Assembly: GCA_947623185.1 (NCBI GenBank) | Contig: CANQGL010000004.1 | Coordinates: 1 to 64,000, forward strand | Source of the DNA: an uncultured Lachnospiraceae bacterium | GTDB lineage: Bacteria > Bacillota > Clostridia > Lachnospirales > Lachnospiraceae | Length of the DNA stretch: 64,000 nt | Direction of reading: 5' to 3' | Part shown: piece by piece, positions 30,127-39,941 of the stretch | Numbering within the stretch: position 1 is the first letter of the stretch | Layout: each line of letters starts with the position of its first letter | Program-made: the position numbers and the translations under genes | The notes under the pieces: generated by a model | Told to the model about the DNA's origin: nothing | The model's database searches: none | The model's input: the letters and a program-made list of their open reading frames with translations, nothing else

Positions 30127-31587
30127 ATGAGCGAGCGCAATCTTACCCTGCTGACAGATCTCTATGAACTGACGATGATGCAGGGGTATTTTCATGAGAA
30201 GGACGCAAACGAGACCGTGATCTTCGACGCGTTTTACCGCTCCAATCCGGATGGGAACGGATTCGCGATCGCAGCCGGTCTTGAGCAGGTGATCGAATAC
30301 ATCGAGAACCTGCATTTCGAAAAGGAGGATATCGATTACCTCCGAAGCGTGGGACTGTTCGGCGAAGATTTTCTTGAATACCTTGCGACATTCCGCTTCA
30401 CCGGCGACATTTATTCCGTTCCGGAAGGGACCGTGGTCTTCCCGCGTGAGCCGCTTGTCAAGGTCGTCGCCCCCATTATGCAGGCGCAGCTTGTCGAAAC
30501 GGCTCTCCTCAATATCATCAACCATCAGAGCCTGATCGCCACCAAGGCCTCCCGCATCGTCCATGCGGCCGCGGGCGACGGGGTAATGGAATTCGGCCTG
30601 CGCCGCGCGCAGGGCCCGGACGCCGGCATCTACGGCGCGAGAGCGGCGATGATCGCGGGCTGCGTCGGCACTTCGAACGTGCTCTGCGGGCAGATGTTCG
30701 ACGTTCCGGTCAGCGGTACCCACGCGCACAGCTGGATCATGAGCTTTCCGGATGAGCTGACCGCGTTCCGCGCCTATGCGAAGCTGTATCCGAACGCCTG
30801 CATCCTGCTGGTCGATACCTACGACACCCTGCGGTCCGGCATCCCGCATGCGATCCGGGTGTTCAAGGAGATGCGCGAGGCGGGCGTCCCGCTGACGCGC
30901 TACGGGATCCGGCTGGATTCCGGCGACCTTGCCTATCTCTCAAAAGAGGCGAAGAAGATGCTCGACGCCGAGGGCTTTACCGACGCGATCATCTCGGCCT
31001 CGAACGATCTGGACGAGAATCTGATCGTCAGCCTCAAGAACCAGGGCGCCGCCATCAATTCGTGGGGCGTCGGCACCAATCTGATCACCTCGAAGGACTG
31101 CCCGTCCTTCGGCGGCGTGTACAAGCTGGCGGCCATCATGGACCGCAAGACCGGAAAGTTCATCCCCAAGATCAAACTCTCCGAGAACGCCGAAAAGATC
31201 ACCAACCCGGGCGACAAGACGATCCGCCGGATCTACAGCCGCGAGAGCCACAAGCTGATCGCGGATCTGATCTGCCTCACCAGCGAGAGCTTCGACGAGA
31301 CAAAATCCCTGCTGCTCTTCGATCCGGTCGCCACATGGAAAAAGACGCTGCTCTCGCCGGGGACCTACACCATGCGCGAACTGCTGGTCCCGGTCTTTAA
31401 GAACGGAAAATGCGTCTACCGTTCCCCGAAGGTCATGGAGATCCAGGCATACTGCAAGAAGGAACTGGACACGCTGTGGGAGGAGACGAAACGTCTCGTG
31501 AACCCGCATGAGGTCCATGTCGATCTGTCCAACGAGCTGTGGCACATGAAGGCGCAGCTTCTGGATTCCTATCATTTTAACGACTGA
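30127..31587 (+). CDS. pncB: Nicotinate phosphoribosyltransferase
   Basis: LLTDLYELTMMQGYF; GTHAHSWIMSFPDELTAFRAYAKLYP; GIRLDSGDLAYLSKEAKKMLD. Confidence 0.94.
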   Translation: MSERNLTLLTDLYELTMMQGYFHEKDANETVIFDAFYRSNPDGNGFAIAAGLEQVIEYIENLHFEKEDIDYLRSVGLFGEDFLEYLATFRFTGDIYSVPEGTVVFPREPLVKVVAPIMQAQLVETALLNIINHQSLIATKASRIVHAAAGDGVMEFGLRRAQGPDAGIYGARAAMIAGCVGTSNVLCGQMFDVPVSGTHAHSWIMSFPDELTAFRAYAKLYPNACILLVDTYDTLRSGIPHAIRVFKEMREAGVPLTRYGIRLDSGDLAYLSKEAKKMLDAEGFTDAIISASNDLDENLIVSLKNQGAAINSWGVGTNLITSKDCPSFGGVYKLAAIMDRKTGKFIPKIKLSENAEKITNPGDKTIRRIYSRESHKLIADLICLTSESFDETKSLLLFDPVATWKKTLLSPGTYTMRELLVPVFKNGKCVYRSPKVMEIQAYCKKELDTLWEETKRLVNPHEVHVDLSNELWHMKAQLLDSYHFND

Positions 31588-31598
31588 GGTGATATAAC

Positions 31599-32177
31599 AT
31601 GAGTGCAACCGATATTGCAAGATCCGTCGACGTCGATCTGGATGTGATCTCGGAACAGACGGCCGCCGTCGCGAAGGAACTGCTCGCCGTCGCCGGTATG
31701 AAAGAAGGGCAGATCCTCGTCGTCGGCTGTTCCTCCAGCGAGATCGCCGCACACAAGATCGGCTGTTATTCCAGCCGCGAGATCGGCGAAGCCGTTTTCA
31801 ACGCGCTTTATAAAGTGACGAGGCTGAACGGGCTCTATCTGGCCGCCCAGTGCTGCGAGCACCTGAACCGGGCGATCATCATCGAGGAAGAGGCGGCGGT
31901 CCGCTACGGGCTCGAACCCGTGAACGTCGTCCCGCAGTTAAAGGCCGGAGGCTCCTTCTCCACCGCCGCATGGAACGGTTTTACCTCCCCCTGCGCGGTC
32001 GAGCGGATCCAGGCGCACGCCGGGATAGATATCGGAGACACGCTGATCGGAATGCATCTGCGTCCCGTGGCCGTCCCCGTCCGCACCGAACACAACGCGA
32101 TCGGTTCCGCGCACGTTGTCTGCGCCCGGACAAGGCTCAAATACATCGGCGGAGAGCGGGCCGCATATCTGAAATAA
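31599..32177 (+). CDS. ywlG: YwlG/TIGR01440-family protein
   Basis: ILVVGCSSSEIAAHKIGCYSSREIGEAVF; LAAQCCEHLNRAIIIEEEAA. Confidence 0.85.
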   Translation: MSATDIARSVDVDLDVISEQTAAVAKELLAVAGMKEGQILVVGCSSSEIAAHKIGCYSSREIGEAVFNALYKVTRLNGLYLAAQCCEHLNRAIIIEEEAAVRYGLEPVNVVPQLKAGGSFSTAAWNGFTSPCAVERIQAHAGIDIGDTLIGMHLRPVAVPVRTEHNAIGSAHVVCARTRLKYIGGERAAYLK

Positions 32178-32184
32178 AACGGTT

Positions 32185-32223
32185 CAGGGGCAGTTCATTG
32201 CGAACTGCCCCTGTTTCTTTTGT
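32185..32223 (+). terminator. Rho-independent terminator after ywlG
   Basis: Perfect 12-bp stem caggggcagttc / gaactgcccctg (32185-32196/32202-32213), loop attgc, then tttctttt. Confidence 0.88.
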
Positions 32224-32314
32224 ATTTTTATCCGACGTCGTGTTTTCTTATGTAACAACCTCAATATAGCACATTTCCCGAACCGCGTCAATTTTTAAAA
32301 TCTGGAAATTCGCG

Positions 32315-33592
32315 TCAGCATCCGATCATGATGTTGATGATCTCCGCGTTCGTCTCTTTCATTCCGTCCTTCGCCAGACGTCCCACATTGCGGATGGTGT
32401 TCTCCACGCCGCTGGTGACGATCCCGTCGCCGCTGTTGAACTGCTGGCCGCGGACATGCATGTTGTAGCCGATCAGCCCGGCGTCCACCGCCTCGGCGAT
32501 CTTGGCCGCGCAGGACGCCTTCGCGCCGTCGCAGACCATTCCGGAAAGGATCGCGACCGCGTTGACGACCGTGTGCTCGACGGCCTCGCAGTCCCCTCCG
32601 CGGAGATACGCGATGCCGGCTCCCGCTCCCGCTCCCGCGTTGACCGCGCCGCAGTAGGCGGAAAGCCTTCCGATCGGCGTCTTCTGGTGGATCGCGGTCA
32701 GGTTGGAAAGCACCAGCGCGCGATAGAGCTTTTCTTCATCCGCCCCGAGTTCGTGCGCGTAGACGATGACCGGCACGGAGGCCGTGATCCCCTGGTTCCC
32801 GCTTCCGGAGTTGATGATAACAGGAAGCTCGCATCCGTTCATGCGCGCGTCGGAACCCGCCGCGGCATAGGCGCGCGCTTTCGTGCGCAGGTCGGCCCCG
32901 TACATATCCAGCAGGACCGAGCCGATGTTTGCGCCGTAATCCCCTTTAAGCCCCTCCTCGGCGATCGTCATATTGTAATGGATCTGCCGGTCGAGCGTCT
33001 CTTTCACATCGGCGATATCCACGGTGTTCGCGAAATCCCAGATGTCCTTGATGTTGAGCAGGCTGCGGTCCGTCAGGCCCTCCTCCTCTTCTCCCGCCAC
33101 CGGGATATCCAACAGCTTCTTCCCATCCTTTTCGATCAGCACGACATTCGTATGATAGTTCGCGATCCGCACTCTGGCGCTGGATTCCCCTTTCCAGAGC
33201 GTAACGATGATGTCGAAGGTCAGGCCGTTGTCCACATATTCCACTTTGATGTCCGTATTCTCTAAAAACTCCCGCATCCCGCGGATCTGCTCGGGCGTCA
33301 CGTTCGCAATGACCTCGAGTTCCCGGTCCGGATCCCCGGCCACGATCCCGGCCGCAGCCGCCGCGGGGATCCCCTTCAGATGATCCGTGTTCGGCACGAT
33401 GACCGATTTTACGTTCTTGATGATGCTGCCGCTGGCTCCGATCAGCACGCGGTCCGGCATCTCCCCGAGCGTTCTGCGCGCGACGGCCGCCGCATAAGCG
33501 AGGGCGATCGGCTCGGTACAGCCCATTGCCGGGCGGAGTTCTTCATTCAGAATCTGAATATAGGCGTTGTATTTCTCGTCTGTTTTTTTCAT
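32315..33592 (-). CDS. L-cysteine desulfidase/serine dehydratase alpha-like (CyuA/YhaM family)
   Basis: RPAMGCTEPIALAYAAAVARRTLG; PVIINSGSGNQGITASVPVIVYA; IGYNMHVRGQQFNSGDGIV. Confidence 0.85.
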   Translation of the reverse strand: MKKTDEKYNAYIQILNEELRPAMGCTEPIALAYAAAVARRTLGEMPDRVLIGASGSIIKNVKSVIVPNTDHLKGIPAAAAAGIVAGDPDRELEVIANVTPEQIRGMREFLENTDIKVEYVDNGLTFDIIVTLWKGESSARVRIANYHTNVVLIEKDGKKLLDIPVAGEEEEGLTDRSLLNIKDIWDFANTVDIADVKETLDRQIHYNMTIAEEGLKGDYGANIGSVLLDMYGADLRTKARAYAAAGSDARMNGCELPVIINSGSGNQGITASVPVIVYAHELGADEEKLYRALVLSNLTAIHQKTPIGRLSAYCGAVNAGAGAGAGIAYLRGGDCEAVEHTVVNAVAILSGMVCDGAKASCAAKIAEAVDAGLIGYNMHVRGQQFNSGDGIVTSGVENTIRNVGRLAKDGMKETNAEIINIMIGC

Positions 33593-33609
33593 GCGCCGTT
33601 TCCCCTTCC

Positions 33610-34470
33610 TTATTCTTCTGTCCTGTCTCCTGCTTTTACCTTTCCCGCCATATTGTAAGTCGCGTCCGCGGGCATTTCAAACACGCCTCCGTGCGAGGCG
33701 GTATCGGTGATGCGCATCGCTCCGCTCAGCTTCTCCATCGCTTCCCGAAACGTCATGCGCGGCGCCGTGCTCTGCGGGCGGTTCCTGGTCTCCGTCCTGC
33801 TTTCCTGTTTCGCGGACGGTTCGACCGTTTTTTCCGTCACGGCTTTCGTTTCGGCCGGCCGCTCCGGTTTTTCCGCTTCCTGGATATCCGTCTTTGCGTC
33901 CGCCGTCTCCTTCGGTTCTTTGCTTTCCTTCTTCTCTTCCTTCTTTTGCTTTAACGGGATCTCCGTCACCGGCGCGGAGATCATCGTGATGCTCCGGCTC
34001 TTCTGGCCCGGTTTTTCGGAAAGTACATCGTACTTTGCGATCAGCGCGAACAATTCCTGCAGAAACTCCGAGAACTCCCTGTCGGAAAGGCGCAGGGTAT
34101 TGCCCGTAAAGAACAGCATGTCCTTCTCGGAATCGCTGTCGGGGCGCTCGTAATAATCCTCAAAGTCGCCGATCATCTTGAGCAGCGTATTGAAGGTGTC
34201 CTGGCGTTCCTTTTCCTTCCGGCTCTTCCCGCGCATCACATCCTGATTTACCGCATACTCCCTCTCGTAGGTCCCGCGGATCTTTACCTCGCGCGTGACC
34301 TTCAGATAGCCCTCGCTGTGCAGCAGGTTGACGTGCCGGTAAAGCGTTGTGCGGGGAACTTCCGGCAAGACCTCGGACAACTGTCCCGGAGTCGCGCTCC
34401 CGTTTCTCATAAGGTGCTGTAGGATCTGCATCCGCACCGGATGCAGAAGGATCTCTCTGCGTGATTTCAT
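33610..34470 (-). CDS. Winged-HTH transcriptional regulator with long charged C-terminal extension
   Basis: HPVRMQILQHLMRNGSATPGQLSEVLPEVPRTTLYRHVNLLHSEGYLKV, then a K/E-rich region. Confidence 0.75.
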   Translation of the reverse strand: MKSRREILLHPVRMQILQHLMRNGSATPGQLSEVLPEVPRTTLYRHVNLLHSEGYLKVTREVKIRGTYEREYAVNQDVMRGKSRKEKERQDTFNTLLKMIGDFEDYYERPDSDSEKDMLFFTGNTLRLSDREFSEFLQELFALIAKYDVLSEKPGQKSRSITMISAPVTEIPLKQKKEEKKESKEPKETADAKTDIQEAEKPERPAETKAVTEKTVEPSAKQESRTETRNRPQSTAPRMTFREAMEKLSGAMRITDTASHGGVFEMPADATYNMAGKVKAGDRTEE

Positions 34471-34592
34471 GTCTGGTACGACCGCTCCTTTCCGTTCTGC
34501 GGATCTCTTCTCCGCTCCGTCCGCAGCATCATAATATTATAATAATGCCAAATTCGGAAATAATCAAGTGCTTTTTCGCCGCCCGGACACGG

Positions 34593-35864
34593 TCATCCCC
34601 GTTTTTTCGCAAGGGCCCTTCCCTCAAAGGCGGCCAGGATCAGGACGATCGCGATCAGCGCGGCGCTTGTGAAGATCGTAAGACGGTAGCTGCCGGTCCT
34701 GTCGTAAAACGTACCGAACAGCATGTTGAAGGGGGACGCGAGCAGCGTCCCGAACATAGAGACATAGGAATACGCGCTTCCGTATGTATCGCCCTTCCAG
34801 AACAGGCGGCAGAACAGCGGAAGCATGACCGACGAGAGCGGAGGCGTGATCCCGAACAGGAGCGCCCCGGCCATCATCCCGCCGGGGATCCCCGCAAAGA
34901 GGAGGGCGTGCCCGGCGATCGCGATCAGAGCCGAGACCTCGAGCGTGCGGATCGCGCCGAAGCTGTCGCTCGCACGGCCAAGGAACAGTTTGCTGATCAT
35001 GTTTCCGAACAGGGCGAGCGTCGTCATCATGGTGGCGGCGGTCATCGCGAGCCCGACCGCGCTGCCGCAGCTGGTGAGGAAATTATTGAGGTACGAACCG
35101 GCGAGCGAGCACGCGTAGGCCGTCAGAGCGACGTAAAACACCGGCTGCCGCACAAAGACCGAAAGAGCGGGGCGCGGTCCCGCCTCTTTTCGCACGGCGG
35201 AGGGATCCGAAGGTCCCGCGGTCTCCGTTTGCGGCGTCTCTTCCGCTCCGTACGCCTTCATCCCGAGGTCCTCCGGTCTGTACCGGAGAATGAAGACCGA
35301 GACCGGGAGCGTCAGGCCGGTGCTCAGAAGGCCCACGATCACATAGCTTGCGCGCCATCCGAACCCGGGTATCAGGAACCCAAGCGCGCTGCTGCCCAGC
35401 ATACCTGCCAGACCGGAGAACGCCGCGGAGATCCCCACCGCCATCCCGGTCTTTTTGTAAAACCAGTTTCCGAGCAGGATCGGGGCCGGAAGAAAGCAGA
35501 GGAACGAGGACGCGATCCCCTGCACGGTCCCGATCACATACCAGTGCCACAGCTGCGACGACATGCCCATCGCTGCGCTGCAGAAACCCAGGACAACGGA
35601 CGCCGCGCTTATCACGATCCGCACGTCGAACCGCTGCAGGCTCTTCGCCACGAAGGGGAGCGCAAACGCGGAACTCAGCGCATAGAACGTCCTGTAAAGC
35701 GTGAAACGTCCCATCTCGAATCCCAGGTCCTCGCAGACGGGCATAAAAAAGACGCCCACGCAGTTATTGATCAGGCCGAGGCTGGCGCCCTGCATGATGC
35801 AGCACGCCCCCAGGATCAGCCATGCATAGTGTATCGTTCTCTTTCCCTTCGTCCCTGACGCCAT
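34593..35864 (-). CDS. MFS transporter (OFA-like)
   Basis: Multispanning, 12-TM-like; IHYAWLILGACCIMQGASLGLINNCVGVFF; SKLFLGRASDSFG. Confidence 0.82.
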   Translation of the reverse strand: MASGTKGKRTIHYAWLILGACCIMQGASLGLINNCVGVFFMPVCEDLGFEMGRFTLYRTFYALSSAFALPFVAKSLQRFDVRIVISAASVVLGFCSAAMGMSSQLWHWYVIGTVQGIASSFLCFLPAPILLGNWFYKKTGMAVGISAAFSGLAGMLGSSALGFLIPGFGWRASYVIVGLLSTGLTLPVSVFILRYRPEDLGMKAYGAEETPQTETAGPSDPSAVRKEAGPRPALSVFVRQPVFYVALTAYACSLAGSYLNNFLTSCGSAVGLAMTAATMMTTLALFGNMISKLFLGRASDSFGAIRTLEVSALIAIAGHALLFAGIPGGMMAGALLFGITPPLSSVMLPLFCRLFWKGDTYGSAYSYVSMFGTLLASPFNMLFGTFYDRTGSYRLTIFTSAALIAIVLILAAFEGRALAKKRG

Positions 35865-35894
35865 CCGGGTCCCCGCTTTCTTCTTCCCTGTTGT

Positions 35895-37220
35895 TTACTG
35901 TCCGGCCTCCGCTTTCTCCCTGCGCTTTTTCTCGACCTGCGCGGAGAGCAGCTTATCCAGGTAGACGGACTTGAACTGCTTGCTGGCGAGCGCCTGCTTT
36001 GCCGGCGGCAGATTCAGGATGACCGACAGGAGCGCGGCCATGGCCCTGTGGTTGGCGAACGCCTCGTTGTCGAAGATCAGGTTTTGCAGCGTTCCCTTCT
36101 CGATCGCCTGCAGAACGAAACGGTGCGTGTTGTTGACCGGCGTAATGATCTGGATCGGGCGCTTTTCGAGCATGATCGTCTTGGTCGGGCAGTTGCGCGC
36201 GCAGACGCCGCAGCCAAGGCAGATCTCGCGGTTTAAGACCGGGCGCTTTTTATGCGTCGTTTCGTCCTCCACCATGGAGATCGCCAGCACCGGACATACC
36301 TTCGCGCACTTTCCGCATCCCACGCAGCTGTCCATGCAGCCCTCTTTTCCGATGTTCGGGATGTAGTTGGTCGTGGCGACCGGCTGCATGGGGGCGAACC
36401 GTCTTGCCGCCTGCAGCGCCTCGCAGCAGCATCCGCAGCAGTTGCAGATGAACGCCGGATCTTCCCGCACGTTCTCTCCGATCTGGACCAGATTGGCCGC
36501 GTAGGAGCGCTCGAGCACATCCTTCGCTTCCTCCTTGGAGATCAGGCGGGCGTAGCCGCCGTGTTCGGAGATCGAACGAGCCACGTTCCCAAACGTCAGG
36601 CAGACGTCCCACGGCGCGTTGATCTCGCAGGGATGGCCCTCGTGGTACGCCTTATGGCGGCAGTAGCAGAGACCGACCCCGATGTAGTCGGCTTCTTCGA
36701 TGATATGGGTCGCGCGCTCATAATCGAGGATGTGGTTCATATGCTCGTTCGTCAGGACCGGCTCCTGCACGAAAACGCGCCCCAGCTTCGTCTCGGTCGC
36801 GAAGAACAGATCCTTGACGAAGTCCTCCTCGACGTTCATGTACTGATAATAAAGCTGGCTTAAATATTTCTGATCGATGTCTCCGCGCGTGCGCATGAGC
36901 GCGAACTCGATAAATCCGGCCATTGGCGGCGGCATTACGAATTTACGGACGCCGTTGTGCTCCGAATCCACCAGCAGCGCCTTTTCGCAGAGATGATCCA
37001 GCACCTTTTCCGCCTTCGCCTCCGACGTGTTCCAGATACGCGCCGCGCGCTTGATCGTAAACGGACGCACGGGCAGAAGCGACATGACCCGCGCTTCTTT
37101 TTCCGTAAAAAGCACCTGCAGGATCTTATAGAAGGTCTCCGACGCGGGCGCTCCCTGCGTGAACCAGTTGATCCGCTCTTCCAGGCTCTTATACGCGTCT
37201 TTTGTTGTAAGATGTCCCAT
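35895..37220 (-). CDS. Winged-helix plus 4Fe-4S ferredoxin-domain protein
   Basis: N-term helical/winged-helix segment, ICNCCGCCCEAL, CVGCGKCAKVCP and CLGCGVCARNCP. Start at MGHLTT. Confidence 0.8.
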   Translation of the reverse strand: MGHLTTKDAYKSLEERINWFTQGAPASETFYKILQVLFTEKEARVMSLLPVRPFTIKRAARIWNTSEAKAEKVLDHLCEKALLVDSEHNGVRKFVMPPPMAGFIEFALMRTRGDIDQKYLSQLYYQYMNVEEDFVKDLFFATETKLGRVFVQEPVLTNEHMNHILDYERATHIIEEADYIGVGLCYCRHKAYHEGHPCEINAPWDVCLTFGNVARSISEHGGYARLISKEEAKDVLERSYAANLVQIGENVREDPAFICNCCGCCCEALQAARRFAPMQPVATTNYIPNIGKEGCMDSCVGCGKCAKVCPVLAISMVEDETTHKKRPVLNREICLGCGVCARNCPTKTIMLEKRPIQIITPVNNTHRFVLQAIEKGTLQNLIFDNEAFANHRAMAALLSVILNLPPAKQALASKQFKSVYLDKLLSAQVEKKRREKAEAGQ

Positions 37221-37395
37221 TTCTCCGTCCTTTCCGCGGCGTCCCGCAGCCGCCCGCCCGAAGCCCGATGCGCCGCTATGCCGCATCTCTCCGCGCTTTT
37301 CTGCTCCCCGGGGCCGCCGTCTCTGATTCTTTAAATCAAGTTTACCACTTTCCTTTTCTTTTTCCTAGATTTTTTCATTTTTTTCCGCAAAAATA

Positions 37396-37424
37396 TTGCA
37401 GGTTGCAAAATAAGTAATTATAAT
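37396..37424 (+). promoter_or_regulatory. Sigma-A-type promoter of ilvE
   Basis: TTGCAG (37396-37401), 17 bp, TATAAT (37419-37424). Confidence 0.72.
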
Positions 37425-37456
37425 AGTGAAAAAAGAATTGACTGGAGGAGATTCCT

Positions 37457-38482
37457 ATGGCTAAGAAAGATATCGATTGGGCAAATATCGGGTTCGGTTA
37501 CAGACAGACCGATTACAGATATGTTTCCAATTACAAAAACGGAGCGTGGGATGAGGGCGGTCTGACGACCGATCCGACGATCACCATGAGCGAGTGCGCC
37601 TGCGTTCTTCAGTACTCCCAGAGCTGCTTCGAGGGCCTGAAGGCTTACACCACCCAGGACGGCCACATCGTGACCTTCCGTCCGGACCTCAACGCCGAGC
37701 GTATGTTCAACTCCGCCAAGAGGCTCGAGATGCCGTCCTTCCCGAAGGACCGCTTTGTAGACGCCGTCACGCAGGTCGTCGCCGCGAACGAGGACTATGT
37801 TCCGCCTTACGGCTCCGGCGCTACGCTCTATATCCGTCCGTTCATGTTCGGCTCCGATTCGATCATCGGCGTAAAGCCCGCGAACGAATATCAGTTCCGT
37901 ATCTTTACGACCCCGGTCGGCCCGTACTTTAAGGGCGGCGCAAAGCCGATCACGATCCGCGTCAGCGATTTTGACCGCGCGGCGCCCCACGGCACCGGCC
38001 ATATCAAAGCGGGACTGAACTACGCGATGAGCCTCCACGCGATCGTGGACGCGCACAATCAGGGCTTTGACGAGAACATGTATCTCGACCCCGCGACCAG
38101 AACGAAGGTCGAGGAGACCGGCGGCGCGAACTTCATCTTCGTCACGAAGGACAACACCGTCGTGACCCCGAAGTCCGGCAGCATCCTTCCGTCGATCACC
38201 CGCCGCTCGCTGCTCTATGTGGCGGAGCACTATCTCGGCTTAAAGACCGAGGAGCGTGAGGTCCTGTTCGACGAGGTCAAGGACTTCGCGGAGTGCGGAC
38301 TGTGCGGCACGGCGGCCGTCGTCTCTCCGGTCGGAAAGATCAACGACCACGGCAAGGAGATCTGCCTGCCGAGCGGTATGGAAAAGATGGGCCCGGTCAT
38401 CCAGGAGCTCTACGATACCCTGACCGGCATCCAGATGGGACGCATCGAAGCGCCCGAAGGCTGGATCCATGTGATCAAATAA
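37457..38482 (+). CDS. ilvE: Branched-chain amino acid aminotransferase
   Basis: QYSQSCFEGLKAYTTQDGHIVTFRPDLNAERM; LDPATRTKVEETGGANFIFVTKDNTVVTPKSGSILPSITRRSLL; AECGLCGTAAVVSPVG. Confidence 0.94.
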   Translation: MAKKDIDWANIGFGYRQTDYRYVSNYKNGAWDEGGLTTDPTITMSECACVLQYSQSCFEGLKAYTTQDGHIVTFRPDLNAERMFNSAKRLEMPSFPKDRFVDAVTQVVAANEDYVPPYGSGATLYIRPFMFGSDSIIGVKPANEYQFRIFTTPVGPYFKGGAKPITIRVSDFDRAAPHGTGHIKAGLNYAMSLHAIVDAHNQGFDENMYLDPATRTKVEETGGANFIFVTKDNTVVTPKSGSILPSITRRSLLYVAEHYLGLKTEEREVLFDEVKDFAECGLCGTAAVVSPVGKINDHGKEICLPSGMEKMGPVIQELYDTLTGIQMGRIEAPEGWIHVIK

Positions 38483-38496
38483 CCGATATATATAGT

Positions 38497-38533
38497 ACGG
38501 CGGCGGGAACGGTTCCCGCCGCCGTTTTCTTTT
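38497..38533 (+). terminator. Terminator after ilvE
   Basis: acggcggcgggaac / gttcccgccgccgt (38497-38510/38512-38525), then tttctttt. Confidence 0.82.
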
Positions 38534-38544
38534 GAACTTCCGTT

Positions 38545-39885
38545 TTAGTCCTTTTCCGCCAGGATCGCGTCGTACGCCTTATCCATACCGTCCTCTGTGA
38601 TGAGCCGGTACCACTTCTCCACCTCCGGCAGCAGTTCCGTCAGATCCTCTCCCCAGTAATCCGTTCTCTTTAAGATATCGGCCACGGAAGCGGTCTTCAT
38701 GAAGCTCATGATCTCCTCGCCGTCGTTCGCTTCGTCAGTGCGGTAGAACGCGATCAGAGCCGCGAGCGAGAATATCAGCGCGTGCGGATAGTTTCCGGTC
38801 TTCTCCTTATACTCCAGGATCGTCGGCAGCACCCTTGCTTTGAACTTGGAGACGGAATTCAGCGCGATCGACAGGAGCAGGTGCCGGATAAACGGGTTGG
38901 AGAAACGCTCGAGCACGGCCGCGCCGAACGCCCGGTTGTCCTCGGTGTCCCCGATTGTCGGGATGATCTCCTCAAAGATGCATTTCTTAAGCAGCGCCGA
39001 CACTTTCGGATCCTTCATGCACTCTCCCACCGTCTCGAGACCGTACAGTCTCGCGCCGAGGACCATGGAGGTATGCGCGCCGTTTAGGATGCGCACTTTT
39101 CTCTTTTTGTACGGATCGACGTTGTCGGTCCAGACCACGTTGTAGCCCGCTTTCTGAAGCGGAAGCTCATCCTCGTGGTTCCCCTGGATGACCCAGAGAT
39201 GGAAGATCTCCGCGGTATCCATCATATTGTCCTGTTCGCCGATCCGTTCGCAGAGCGCCGCGTGCTCGTCGCGCGGGAAACCGGTCACGATCCGGTCGAC
39301 CAGCGTCGAGCAGAAATCGTTCTCGTTTTTCAGCCAGTTTTTAAAGTCCTCGCCGAGTTCCCAGAGATCGGCGTACTGTAAGCAGCATTTTTCAAGCTCT
39401 TCGCCGTTGTGGTCGATCAGCTCGCAGGAAAGAATGATAAAGCCGCGGAGCCCGAGCTGAAAGCGCTTATAAAGAAGCTGTGTGAGCTTTCCGGGGAAGG
39501 AGACCGCCGGGGTATCCGTAAACCGGTTTCCCGCGACAAATTCGATCCCCGCTTCCGTCGTGTTGGAAACGATAAAACGGAAATCGGGATTTTCCGCCAG
39601 CTTCATGTAGCCCTCAAAATCTTCATACGGGTTCACACAGCGCGAGATCACGCTGATATGCGTGTGCTCGTCGACGACCTGTCCGTTGTCGATCCCCCGC
39701 AGAAACAGGTTGTACTCGCAGTTCTGCTTCATCAGCATGTCGCACATTCCCTTTGCGATCGGCTGCACCACGACCACCGAGCCGTCAAACAGTCCCTTAT
39801 CCGTCAGTTTCTGGAAAAAATAATCAACAAATCCGCGGAGAAAACCGCCTTCGCCAAACTGAATCACTGTTTCTTTTCGTTCCAT
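38545..39885 (-). CDS. uxaB: Tagaturonate reductase (UxaB-like)
   Basis: VIQFGEGGFLRGFVDYFFQKLTDKGLFDGSVVVVQP; LNGAHTSMVLGARLYGLETVGECMKD. Start at MERKETVIQFG. Confidence 0.85.
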   Translation of the reverse strand: MERKETVIQFGEGGFLRGFVDYFFQKLTDKGLFDGSVVVVQPIAKGMCDMLMKQNCEYNLFLRGIDNGQVVDEHTHISVISRCVNPYEDFEGYMKLAENPDFRFIVSNTTEAGIEFVAGNRFTDTPAVSFPGKLTQLLYKRFQLGLRGFIILSCELIDHNGEELEKCCLQYADLWELGEDFKNWLKNENDFCSTLVDRIVTGFPRDEHAALCERIGEQDNMMDTAEIFHLWVIQGNHEDELPLQKAGYNVVWTDNVDPYKKRKVRILNGAHTSMVLGARLYGLETVGECMKDPKVSALLKKCIFEEIIPTIGDTEDNRAFGAAVLERFSNPFIRHLLLSIALNSVSKFKARVLPTILEYKEKTGNYPHALIFSLAALIAFYRTDEANDGEEIMSFMKTASVADILKRTDYWGEDLTELLPEVEKWYRLITEDGMDKAYDAILAEKD

Positions 39886-39941
39886 AGCTTCAGATCCTTT
39901 CTCTTTCTTTGTATGAAAAAGCCGCTTAAACGGCAGTTCCG

